Source of the DNA: Paracoccus fontiphilus
GTDB lineage: Bacteria > Pseudomonadota > Alphaproteobacteria > Rhodobacterales > Rhodobacteraceae
Direction of reading: 5' to 3'
NCBI RefSeq assembly: GCF_017356265.1
Contig: NZ_JAFNAW010000004.1
Span: 56,406-120,405 of the forward strand
DNA length: 64,000 bases
In this document: piece by piece, positions 11,337-19,111 of the stretch
How positions within the stretch are numbered: position 1 is the stretch's first letter
How the letters are laid out: each line of letters opens with the position of its first letter
The notes under the pieces: generated by a model
The model's input: the letters and a program-made list of their open reading frames with translations, nothing else
Databases searched by the model: none
What the model was told of the DNA's origin: nothing
Program-made: the position numbers and the translations under genes

Positions 11337-12284
11337 TTACTGCTCCAGCACGAAGGGCGCCGTCATCTGCGCCACATTGTCGGCATTGATCAGCACGCAG
11401 TCGAACAACTGCTTTTCCTGCTCCACGCCGGTCGAGCCGTTCTTGATGAAGTTGTCGGCCTGGCGGACGGCTTCCTCGGCGAAGACGGCGACGGGCTGCA
11501 GGACGGTGTACTGCATCTCGCCGGCCTTCACGGCCTCGACCGCGTCGGGCGATCCGTCAAAACCGCCGACCTTGACCTGCTCCAGCTTGCCCGCTTCCTT
11601 CAGCGCGGCAATGGCGCCAAGGGCCATCTCGTCGTTGCCCGAGATGACGCCGTTGATGTCGGGGTTGGCCTGCAGCAGCGACTGCATCTTCTGGTAGCCC
11701 TGCGTGCGGTCCCAGTTGGCGACCTCCTGGCCGACCTTCTGCAGGTCGGGATACTGGCTCAGCACGGTTTCGAAGCCGTTGGAACGGGTCTGGGCGTTGT
11801 TGTCGGACGGGGCGCCGAACAGTTCCACGAAGGTGCCGGTGTCGCCCACGGCCTCGACCCAGGCCTGCGCGCCAAGGGCCGCGCCTTGGGCGTTGTTGGA
11901 CACCAGCTGCGCCTTGGCCAGGCCCTCCTGGTTGATCTCGGCGTTGACCAGGAAGACGGGGATGCCCGCGTCGACGGCCTTCTGTACCGCGCCCACGGAC
12001 CCGTCGGCATTCGCGGGGTCCAGGATCAGCGCCACCGACTTGTTGGTGATCGCGGTATCGACCAGCGTGCTTTCGGTGTTGGTGTCGCCCCGGTGGGCCG
12101 CCACGTTGGCGGTATAGCCCAGTTCCTCGGCGGTGGCCTTGGCGACCTCGCCTTCCGTGAACCAGTAGGGGTTCGCCGGGTCGTTGACGATGATGGTGAT
12201 CAGCCCCTCGGCCTGGGCTGCGGCGGCCATCAGGGGCAGCGACGCAGCGGCGGCCAGCATGGCGCGGCGGGTCAGTTTGAACAT
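11337..12284 (-). CDS. Sugar/polyol ABC transporter periplasmic binding protein (EryG-like)
   Basis: 315 residues with a signal peptide (residues 1-25, twin-arginine-like LTRRAMLAAAA and cleavage near AQA-EG). The rest is a type I periplasmic binding fold of the ribose/galactose group (IIVNDPANPYWFTEGE, GVISGNDEMALGAIAALKEA). It is the last gene of a leftward importer operon and is separated from the permease by 85 bases holding a hairpin. The adjacent ery catabolic genes make erythritol the likely ligand; ribose or another polyol cannot be excluded from sequence alone. A good AGGGAGAGAG site precedes the ATG. Confidence 0.88.
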   Translation of the reverse strand: MFKLTRRAMLAAAASLPLMAAAAQAEGLITIIVNDPANPYWFTEGEVAKATAEELGYTANVAAHRGDTNTESTLVDTAITNKSVALILDPANADGSVGAVQKAVDAGIPVFLVNAEINQEGLAKAQLVSNNAQGAALGAQAWVEAVGDTGTFVELFGAPSDNNAQTRSNGFETVLSQYPDLQKVGQEVANWDRTQGYQKMQSLLQANPDINGVISGNDEMALGAIAALKEAGKLEQVKVGGFDGSPDAVEAVKAGEMQYTVLQPVAVFAEEAVRQADNFIKNGSTGVEQEKQLFDCVLINADNVAQMTAPFVLEQ

Positions 12285-12335
12285 TACTCTCTCTCCCTTG
12301 GGGTTGGTACACTGCCGCTGGGGCAGGCTTTCCGC

Positions 12336-12352
12336 CCGGCAACCCTTGCCGG
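12336..12352 (-). other. Intercistronic hairpin between permease and binding-protein genes
   Basis: Perfect 7-bp inverted repeat CCGGCAA-CCC-TTGCCGG in the only sizeable gap of the operon. There is no T-run, so it is more likely an mRNA-stabilising or processing element that lets the binding protein be made in excess than a terminator. Confidence 0.5.
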
Positions 12353-12369
12353 ACGGGGAAGGTCTAGGA

Positions 12370-13404
12370 TCAGGACTTGCGGCCGCCCTTGCCGTACTGG
12401 ATCGAGTTCATCAGCACGGCCAGGACGATCACGGCGCCGGTGAACACCGTCTGCCAGTAGGACGACACGCCGATGATGACGAGGCCCGCCGACAGGAACC
12501 CGATCACGAAGGCGCCCAGCATGGTGCCGCGCACGCCGCCGCGCCCGCCGGTCAGGGCCGCGCCGCCGATCACCACCGCCGCGATGGCAGTCAGTTCGTA
12601 GGTGGTGCCCGCCGTCGGTCCGGCCGAGGTCAGTTGCGAGGCCAGCACCAGCCCGGCAATCGCCGCCAGCGCCCCCGAGATGGTGTAAACGGTGATCTTG
12701 ACGAAGCGCGTCGGCACGCCCGACAGTTCCGCCGCCCGCTCGTTCCCGCCCGAGGCGTAGAGCCAGCGCCCGAAGGACGACCGCGACAGCATCAGCCCGG
12801 CCAGGATCGCGACCACCGCAAGAACGATCACGCTGATCGGAACGCCGCCGATGCGGTTGAAGCCCAGCCAGTTGAAGCCGGTGTTGCCCAGGGCTTCCTG
12901 TCCGCGCAGGTTGTTGTAAGTCAGCCCGTTGGTCATCAGCAGCGCGACGCCGCGCGCCACATACATCACGCCCAGGGTGGCGACAAAGGGCGGCACCTTG
13001 AAGAAGGCGATCAGCACGCCGTTCAGCGCCCCCACAAGCGCGCCGATGGCGATGGTCAGCACCACCACGGCCCAGACCGGCGGGTAAAGGATAACGCCCG
13101 CCCAATCCAAGGTGATGCCCTGCATCATGGCGCCCGCGCAGACGCCGCACAGCGCCAGGATGGAGCCGACCGACAGGTCGATGCCGCCGTTCAGGATCAC
13201 CAGCAGCATGCCCACCGACAGGATGCCGTAGATGGCGACCTGCGACGACATGATCAGGAAGTTCGACACCGTGAAATAGTTGGGCGACAGGAACGAGAAG
13301 ACCGCGATGATGGCGATCAGCGCGAAGAAGGCGCGGCCTTCCAGCAGCAGGCGGCCGATGCTGAAGCCGTTGCCCTTGGCGGCGGGTGCGGTTGTGGCGG
13401 ACAT
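12370..13404 (-). CDS. Sugar/polyol ABC transporter permease (RbsC/EryF-like)
   Basis: 344 residues from the ATG at 13404 (MSATTAPAAKGNGFSIGRLL), preceded by GGGAGGAAACC. It has eight to ten hydrophobic segments and the family sequence LSVGSILALCGV and GRGGVRGTMLGA near the C-terminal coupling region. It forms the inner-membrane channel of the importer with the ATPase encoded 23 bases upstream. Longer upstream starts overlap the ATPase gene and are not supported. Confidence 0.92.
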   Translation of the reverse strand: MSATTAPAAKGNGFSIGRLLLEGRAFFALIAIIAVFSFLSPNYFTVSNFLIMSSQVAIYGILSVGMLLVILNGGIDLSVGSILALCGVCAGAMMQGITLDWAGVILYPPVWAVVVLTIAIGALVGALNGVLIAFFKVPPFVATLGVMYVARGVALLMTNGLTYNNLRGQEALGNTGFNWLGFNRIGGVPISVIVLAVVAILAGLMLSRSSFGRWLYASGGNERAAELSGVPTRFVKITVYTISGALAAIAGLVLASQLTSAGPTAGTTYELTAIAAVVIGGAALTGGRGGVRGTMLGAFVIGFLSAGLVIIGVSSYWQTVFTGAVIVLAVLMNSIQYGKGGRKS

Positions 13405-13427
13405 GGTTTCCTCCCTCACATGATCCG

Positions 13428-14963
13428 TCAGGCAGCCACGGACTCGCCCGAGGCGGCCATGATCTTTTCCTTGGTGACGGTGGAATCGAATTCGGCCGAG
13501 ATCCGGCCCTTGTGCATGACGATGATCCGATGCGCGATGGACAGGCATTCGCTGACTTCGGACGTGGAATAGATGACGGCAAGGCCCTGACGCGCGCCTT
13601 CGGCCAGCAGGCGGAAGACCTCGGCCTTGGCGCCGATGTCGATGCCGCGCGAGGGCTCGTCCAGCATGATGACGCGGGGCTTCGTGGCCAGCATCTTGCC
13701 GATCACGACCTTCTGCTGGTTGCCGCCCGAAAGCGACCCGATGGGCGCAGCCCCGCCCGAGGTTTTCACCGTGACGTTGCGGATGCTGTCGTCGATCAGC
13801 TTCTTCTCGGCCCGGCTGGAGGTGAACAGCCCCCGCGTGAAGCTGGCGATCGAGGCCAGCGACAGGTTCTGCCCCACGCTCATGGTCTGGACCAGCCCGT
13901 CGCGCTGCCGATCCTCGGGGACAAGGGCCAGTCCACGCGCGATGCGTTCGGCGATGGACAGGTGGCTGATCTCCTGTCCTTCCAGCACGATCTCGCCGCC
14001 GGTGGCGCGCAGGCGCCCCGCGCAGGTTTCCAGCAGTTCCGTGCGGCCCGCGCCCATCAGGCCATAGATGCAGACGATCTCACCGGCCTTCACGTCCAAG
14101 GACAGGCCGCGGACCAGATCCTTGCCGGTCGCGTCCGGCACTGACAGGTTGCGGATCGACAGCGCGACGCCCCGCTTGTCGCTGTCGGGCGGGCTGCCCA
14201 GGTCATAGTTCTCGCCCACCATGTTGCGCACGATCCAGTCGAGGTCGATCTGATCGCGCGGCGCATAGGCGGTCATGGTCCCGTCGCGCAGCACGACCGC
14301 GTGATCGGTGATCGTCAGCGCCTCCTCCAGGTGGTGCGAGATATAGACGATGGACACGCCCCGCGCGGTCAGGTCGCGGATGACCTTGAACAGCACCTCG
14401 ACCTCGGACGCGGACAGGGCGCTGGTGGGTTCGTCCATGATCAGGATGCGGCTGTCCACCGACAGGGCGCGGGCGATTTCCACGATCTGCTGCTGGCCCA
14501 GGCGCAGTTCCTCGACGGGGGTGAGGGGGTCGATCTCCTCCTCCAGTTCCTCCATCAGGGCGCGGACCTGGCGTTCCTCCTCGGCGAAGTCCACGCCCAG
14601 GGGGCCGCGCAACTCTCGCCCCATGAAGATGTTGTCGCGCACCGAAAGGTTCGGCGCCAGCGACAGCTCCTGGTGGATGATGGAGATGCCGCGGTCGCGC
14701 GCCTCGTTGGCGTTGGCAAAGCTGACCGGCCGGCCGTCCAGGACAATGTCGCCAGTGGTGGGTTGGATCACGCCCGACAGGATCTTCATCAGCGTGGACT
14801 TGCCCGCGCCGTTCTCGCCGAACAGCGTCGTGACCTGGCCGCGATGGATGTCGAAGTTGACGCCTTTCAGCGCATGGACGCTGCCATAGGACTTGGCGAC
14901 ATTGCGCGCGGCGAGGACGACCTCGGCCGCGTCGGGATTGCCTTGGATTTGCCCGCCCGTCAT
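13428..14963 (-). CDS. Sugar/polyol ABC transporter ATPase, tandem domain (RbsA/EryE-like)
   Basis: 511 residues with two ABC modules, as usual for the carbohydrate CUT2 importers. The N-terminal half has intact Walker A GENGAGKST, signature LRLGQQQIVE and Walker B MDEPTSAL. The C-terminal half has a degenerate Walker A (GLMGAGRTE) but an intact LSGGNQQKV and LDEPSRGIDIG. Only one half is therefore expected to be fully catalytic, as in RbsA. The start overlaps the DUF2291 stop by 4 bases (ATGA). Confidence 0.95.
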   Translation of the reverse strand: MTGGQIQGNPDAAEVVLAARNVAKSYGSVHALKGVNFDIHRGQVTTLFGENGAGKSTLMKILSGVIQPTTGDIVLDGRPVSFANANEARDRGISIIHQELSLAPNLSVRDNIFMGRELRGPLGVDFAEEERQVRALMEELEEEIDPLTPVEELRLGQQQIVEIARALSVDSRILIMDEPTSALSASEVEVLFKVIRDLTARGVSIVYISHHLEEALTITDHAVVLRDGTMTAYAPRDQIDLDWIVRNMVGENYDLGSPPDSDKRGVALSIRNLSVPDATGKDLVRGLSLDVKAGEIVCIYGLMGAGRTELLETCAGRLRATGGEIVLEGQEISHLSIAERIARGLALVPEDRQRDGLVQTMSVGQNLSLASIASFTRGLFTSSRAEKKLIDDSIRNVTVKTSGGAAPIGSLSGGNQQKVVIGKMLATKPRVIMLDEPSRGIDIGAKAEVFRLLAEGARQGLAVIYSTSEVSECLSIAHRIIVMHKGRISAEFDSTVTKEKIMAASGESVAA

Positions 14964-15625
14964 TGGACCGCGACCTCGACCGGGGTGATCATCCAGTTCT
15001 TGGGATTGATCAGGCGGAAGGCGCCGGTGACGGTCACGGTCTTGCCCGTCAGGCTGGCGGTGTCGATGTTGTCCAGAACGGCGGCCTTCATGGCGCGGTT
15101 GATGCCCGATCCGGCGTCCTGGTATTCGATCTGGTTCTTGAAGCCGCCAAAGGCGATGTCGCCCGGCGCGTCGCGCAGGTCGGTGCCGTTGATCGCGGGG
15201 CCGGTCTGGACGCGGATGGTGATATCGGCGGGCACGCCCTCGGCCTGCAGCGGATAGACGCCCGATTTCGCCTCTCCGGCCACGCCGGTGACGGTCACGA
15301 ACATGATCGCGCCGGTGGACGAGGCCGTGCCGTATTTCTCGGCCACCGCGTTCTTGTCGGCCAGGACCTCGGGCGCCAGCGTCGCGGCATCCACCGCCTT
15401 TTCCTTCACGAAGGCCTGGATGCGCGGGAACTGTTCCTGCCCGTAGGTATCGGGGGAAAAGGCCTGCGCGCGCACGTCCGACTCCGATCCGATGTGGACC
15501 ACGGTTGTGTCAAGCGCGATGCCGCCCAGCAGCAGGACGGCAATTGCCACGCCGATCAGAAGACCCCGGCGGGACGAGGCGGGGGCCTTGGGGGCGGGCG
15601 GGTTCGGGGTGATGCTGTGTGTCAT
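14960..15625 (-). CDS. DUF2291 family periplasmic protein linked to the polyol importer
   Basis: 221 residues beginning MTHSITPNPP. A single N-terminal membrane anchor lies at about residues 23-42 (GLLIGVAIAVLLLGGIALD), followed by a soluble periplasmic domain rich in beta structure (VTVTGVAGEAKSGVYPL, ITIRVQTGPAINGTDL). No lipobox cysteine is present, so it stays anchored by the signal segment. DUF2291 proteins are known mainly from operons of CUT2 sugar importers but their role is undefined. It is the promoter-proximal gene of the operon and overlaps the ATPase start. Confidence 0.85.
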   Translation of the reverse strand: MTHSITPNPPAPKAPASSRRGLLIGVAIAVLLLGGIALDTTVVHIGSESDVRAQAFSPDTYGQEQFPRIQAFVKEKAVDAATLAPEVLADKNAVAEKYGTASSTGAIMFVTVTGVAGEAKSGVYPLQAEGVPADITIRVQTGPAINGTDLRDAPGDIAFGGFKNQIEYQDAGSGINRAMKAAVLDNIDTASLTGKTVTVTGAFRLINPKNWMITPVEVAVQ

Positions 15626-15654
15626 GGATGTGGACCCTGCATGTCTGGTGGAGG

Positions 15655-15741
15655 TCAGCGGATGCCCGGCCCGGACGGCCGGGTGTCGCCGCACGGAACC
15701 TTGCGCTGGCGCCGCGCATTCACAGCCTGCTTGCCGGTCAT
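15655..15741 (-). CDS. Possible 28-residue leader ORF upstream of the importer operon
   Basis: An ATG at 15741 preceded by AAGGGGGGA (about 7 bases spacing) opens a frame of 28 codons, MTGKQAVNARRQRKVPCGDT onward, ending 29 bases before the DUF2291 start. The peptide is basic and has no recognisable domain. The ribosome-binding site is stronger than that of DUF2291, so a translated leader is plausible, but chance is not excluded. Confidence 0.35.
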   Translation of the reverse strand: MTGKQAVNARRQRKVPCGDTRPSGPGIR

Positions 15742-15854
15742 GTCCGATCCCCCCTTGGCGTTCCTGTCGTTCATCCCTGCGACCATTGGCCGCGACGGCT
15801 GAACGGGCAGGGTGCCTCCTCTGACGATCCCTGCACTTGAAGCCAACCTTAGCT

Positions 15855-15915
15855 GAAATTAATTTCGATGTCTGCAAAAAAATGCATTCACGACCTTGGA
15901 TCGTTGGTGTATAGA
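15855..15915 (+). promoter_or_regulatory. Candidate eryA promoter with an upstream palindromic operator
   Basis: Within the 384-base gap between the divergent importer and eryA operons lies a perfect 12-bp palindrome GAAATTAATTTC (15855-15866), then TGCA-AAAAAA-TGCA (15873-15886). A -35/-10 pair follows, TTCACG (15887-15892) and TATAGA (15910-15915), with 17 bases spacing. This AT-rich patch stands out in GC-rich surroundings. EryD, a SorC-type repressor encoded in the operon, is the natural candidate to bind here. The remaining part of the gap holds two short ORFs described separately and nothing else recognised. Confidence 0.45.
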
Positions 15916-15966
15916 TCTGGGACGGGGCGCGGACCAGCAGTGGTCCCGCGCAGGAGGAATTTGGGA

Positions 15967-16023
15967 ATGACTGCTTGCGCATTCTGCCCGTTGCACTGGG
16001 GTTCTTGCCATGCCCGGCCGTGA
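15967..16023 (+). CDS. Possible 18-residue leader peptide overlapping the eryA start
   Basis: ATG at 15967 sits 8 bases behind a near-consensus AGGAGGA (15952-15958), the best ribosome-binding site in the region, and encodes MTACAFCPLHWGSCHARP. Its stop (16021-16023) lies 9 bases inside eryA, whose own ATG at 16010 has only a weak GGGG upstream. This suggests eryA translation is coupled to the leader. The peptide has three cysteines, two histidines and one tryptophan. Confidence 0.45.
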   Translation: MTACAFCPLHWGSCHARP

Positions 16024-17575
16024 CATCCTGATCGGGATCGACGCCGGGACGTCTGTCATCAAGGCGGTGGCCTTCGACCTTTCGGGGCAGCAGGTCGCGG
16101 CATCATCGGTGCCGAACCGCTATCATTCGGGCGCGGACGGGGCGGCGACGCAATCGCTGGCGCAGACCTGGGACGATTGCGCGGCGGCCCTGCGCGGTCT
16201 TGGCGCCAAGGTCGACGGGCTTGCCACGCGGACGGCGGCGTTGTCCGTGACGGCGCAGGGCGACGGGACGTGGCTGGTCGGCAAGGGCGGGCCGGTAGGC
16301 GACGCATGGCTGTGGCTGGACGCCCGTGCCGCGCCCACGGTGGCGCGTTTGGCGCGCGGCGGTGCGAACCGCGCACGGTTCGAGGCGACGGGCACCGGAC
16401 TGAACACCTGCCAGCAGGGCAGCCAGATGGCCCACATGGACGCCCATGCGCCGGACCTGCTGGACAGGGCCGAGGTCGCCTTGCATTGCAAGGACTGGCT
16501 GTATCTGAATTTGACCGGCGTGCGTGCGACTGACCCGTCCGAGGCGAGTTTCACCTTCGGCAACTTCCGCACGCGCCAATACGACGACGCGGTGATCGAG
16601 GCTTTGGGCCTGACCCATCGCCGCAACCTGCTGCCGCCGATCATCGACGGATCGCAGGTCACGCATCCGCTGGCCGACGATGCCGCGCGCCGAACGGGCC
16701 TGCTGGCGGGAACGCCGGTATCCTTGGGCTATGTGGACATGGTGATGACGGCGCTTGGCGCGGGCGTTTACGGCGGGGCAGCGGGCGACGTGGCCTGTTC
16801 GACCGTGGGGTCCACGGGTGTCCACCTGCGCGCCGTCCGCGCCGGGGACGTGCACCTGAACGACGAGGGCACCGGCTATGTGATCTGCCTGCCGATCCCC
16901 GGCATCGTCACGCAGGTCCAGACCAACATGGCGGCGACGCTGAATCTCGACTGGGTGCTGGGGCTGGCGGCGGGCATCATGTCCGACATGGGCCATGCCG
17001 TGACCCATCGCGACCTTGTCCAGCAGATCGAAGGCTGGCTGGCGCAGTCGAAACCCGGCCAGATCGTCTATCACCCCTATATCTCGGACGCGGGCGAGCG
17101 CGGGCCCTTCGTCAATGCCGATGCGCGGGCGGGCTTCGTGGGCCTGTCTGCGGGCCACCGGTACCCCGACCTGATCCGCGCCGTGGCCGAGGGGCTGGGC
17201 ATGGCCATGCGCGACTGCTACGCCGCGATGGGGCCGCTGCCCGGTGAACTGCGCCTGACCGGCGGCGCCGCCCGGTCGCGCGGCTTGCGCGGCATTCTGT
17301 CGGCCAGCCTGAACGCCCCTGTCCGCGTGTCTGACCGCGACGAGGCAGGCGCGGCGGGCGCCGCGATGATGGCGGCCGTTGCCATCGGCGCCTATCCCGA
17401 CATGGACGCCTGCATCGCCGAATGGGTGACGCCGCTGCTGGGCCAGGCCGAACAACCGGACGCCACGCTGGTCGCCGCCTATGACGCGCTTTATCCCGCC
17501 TTTTCCGCATCGCGCCGGGCCCTGCCGCCCGCCTGGGACGCGCTTGCCGCGGCCCGATCCCCGAAAGGACATTAG
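16010..17575 (+). CDS. eryA: Erythritol kinase (FGGY family)
   Basis: 521 residues, a full-length FGGY carbohydrate kinase. The N-terminal phosphate-1 motif is IGIDAGTSVIKAV and the C-terminal nucleotide-binding GLTGGAARSRG-type segment reads RLTGGAARSRGLRG. Blocks such as TGTGLNTCQQGSQM and ATDPSEASFTFGNFRTRQYD resemble Brucella/Rhizobium EryA as I remember it, rather than glycerol or xylulose kinases. The enzyme phosphorylates erythritol to D-erythritol 1-phosphate (L-erythritol 4-phosphate). It is first in eryA-eryB-eryC-adh-eryD; eryB starts one base after its stop. Confidence 0.88.
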   Translation: MPGRDILIGIDAGTSVIKAVAFDLSGQQVAASSVPNRYHSGADGAATQSLAQTWDDCAAALRGLGAKVDGLATRTAALSVTAQGDGTWLVGKGGPVGDAWLWLDARAAPTVARLARGGANRARFEATGTGLNTCQQGSQMAHMDAHAPDLLDRAEVALHCKDWLYLNLTGVRATDPSEASFTFGNFRTRQYDDAVIEALGLTHRRNLLPPIIDGSQVTHPLADDAARRTGLLAGTPVSLGYVDMVMTALGAGVYGGAAGDVACSTVGSTGVHLRAVRAGDVHLNDEGTGYVICLPIPGIVTQVQTNMAATLNLDWVLGLAAGIMSDMGHAVTHRDLVQQIEGWLAQSKPGQIVYHPYISDAGERGPFVNADARAGFVGLSAGHRYPDLIRAVAEGLGMAMRDCYAAMGPLPGELRLTGGAARSRGLRGILSASLNAPVRVSDRDEAGAAGAAMMAAVAIGAYPDMDACIAEWVTPLLGQAEQPDATLVAAYDALYPAFSASRRALPPAWDALAAARSPKGH

Positions 17576-17576
17576 C

Positions 17577-19106
17577 ATGACCCCTGACACCGACATGATC
17601 GACCTTTTCGTCATCGGCGGCGGCATCAACGGCGCGGGCATCGCGCGCGACGCGGCGGGCCGGGGGCTGAAGGTCGTGCTGTGCGAGAAGGACGACCTGG
17701 CGCAGGGCACCTCGTCCCGGTCGGGCAAGCTGGTCCACGGGGGCCTGCGCTATCTGGAATACTACGAGTTCCGCCTGGTCCGCGAAGCCCTGATCGAACG
17801 CGAGGTGCTGCTGAACGCCGCCCCGCACATCATCTGGCCCATGCGCTTCGTCCTGCCCCATTCGCCTGAGGATCGGCCCGCCTGGCTGGTCCGGCTGGGC
17901 CTGTTCCTGTACGACCACCTGGGCGGCAGGAAGAAGCTGCCCGGCACCCGTACGCTGGACCTGCGCCGCGACCCCGAGGGCGCGCCGCTGCTGGACAAGT
18001 ACCACCGTGGTTTCGAATACAGCGACTGCTGGGTGGACGACGCCCGCCTTGTCGTGCTGAACGCCGTGGGCGCGGCGGAAAAGGGCGCAACGGTCCTGAC
18101 CCGCAGCCCCTGCATCTCGGCCCGGCGCGAGGATGGCGCCTGGACCGTCCAGACCCGCAACGACATGACCGGAGAGATCCGCACCTTCCGCGCCCGCTGC
18201 ATCGTCAACTGCGCGGGGCCGTGGGTCAGCGACATCATCAACAATGTGGCCGGATCGAACTCGACCCGCAACGTGCGGCTGGTCAAGGGCAGCCACATCA
18301 TCGTGCCGAAATGGTGGTCCGGCCAGCAGGCCTACCTGGTCCAGAACACCGACAAGCGCGTCATCTTCATCAACCCCTACGAAGGCGACAAGGCGCTGAT
18401 CGGCACCACCGACATCCCGTGGAACGACCGGGCTGAGGACGTCACCATCTCGGACGAGGAAGTGACCTACCTGCTGGCCGCCGTGAACCGTTATTTCAAG
18501 GAAAAGCTGAGGCCCTCGGACGTGCTGCACGCCTTTTCCGGCGTCAGGCCGCTGTTCGACGACGGCGCGGGCAATCCGTCCGCCGTCACGCGGGACTATG
18601 TCTTCGACCTGGACACCAACGGCGGCGCGCCGCTGCTGAACGTCTTCGGCGGCAAGATCACCACCTTCCGGGAACTGGCCGAACGCGGGATGCACAAGCT
18701 GAAGGATATCTTCCCGAAGATGGGCGGCGACTGGACCGAAACCGCCCCCCTGCCGGGCGGAGAGATCGCCAATGCCGATTTCGAGTCCTTCGTCGAATTG
18801 TTGCGACAGTTGCACCCCTGGATGCCGCGTCCGCTGGTCGTCCACTACGCCCGTCTGTACGGCGCGCGGACCAAGGACGTGGTGGCGGGCGCGATGTCGC
18901 TGGACGGCCTGGGCCGTCACTTCGGCGGCACCCTCTACGAGGCCGAGGCGCGCTATCTGGTCGCAAAGGAATGGGCGCAGACGCCCGAGGACATCCTGTG
19001 GCGGCGCACCAAGCATTACCTGCACCTGACGCCCGCCGAACGCGACGCCTTTGCCGACTGGTTCGCCGGGTCCGACCTTGCGGCCGATCTGAACAGTGCC
19101 GCGTGA
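17577..19106 (+). CDS. eryB: D-erythritol 1-phosphate dehydrogenase (GlpD-like, FAD)
   Basis: 509 residues of the FAD-dependent glycerol-3-phosphate dehydrogenase family. The dinucleotide motif GGGINGAGIARDAAGRG begins at residue 14, and TSSRSGKLVHGGLRYLE is the GlpD family signature. It should oxidise D-erythritol 1-phosphate to D-erythrulose 1-phosphate, passing electrons to the respiratory chain at the inner membrane. Assignment to EryB rather than GlpD rests on position between eryA and eryC. The ATG at 17577 follows GAAAGGA. Confidence 0.87.
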   Translation: MTPDTDMIDLFVIGGGINGAGIARDAAGRGLKVVLCEKDDLAQGTSSRSGKLVHGGLRYLEYYEFRLVREALIEREVLLNAAPHIIWPMRFVLPHSPEDRPAWLVRLGLFLYDHLGGRKKLPGTRTLDLRRDPEGAPLLDKYHRGFEYSDCWVDDARLVVLNAVGAAEKGATVLTRSPCISARREDGAWTVQTRNDMTGEIRTFRARCIVNCAGPWVSDIINNVAGSNSTRNVRLVKGSHIIVPKWWSGQQAYLVQNTDKRVIFINPYEGDKALIGTTDIPWNDRAEDVTISDEEVTYLLAAVNRYFKEKLRPSDVLHAFSGVRPLFDDGAGNPSAVTRDYVFDLDTNGGAPLLNVFGGKITTFRELAERGMHKLKDIFPKMGGDWTETAPLPGGEIANADFESFVELLRQLHPWMPRPLVVHYARLYGARTKDVVAGAMSLDGLGRHFGGTLYEAEARYLVAKEWAQTPEDILWRRTKHYLHLTPAERDAFADWFAGSDLAADLNSAA

Positions 19107-19111
19107 CCGCC

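Noticed and set aside
12184..13572. Plus-strand frame rich in His, Arg, Gln and Asp
   Set aside because: The odd composition is the typical shadow of a membrane protein gene (the permease on the minus strand).
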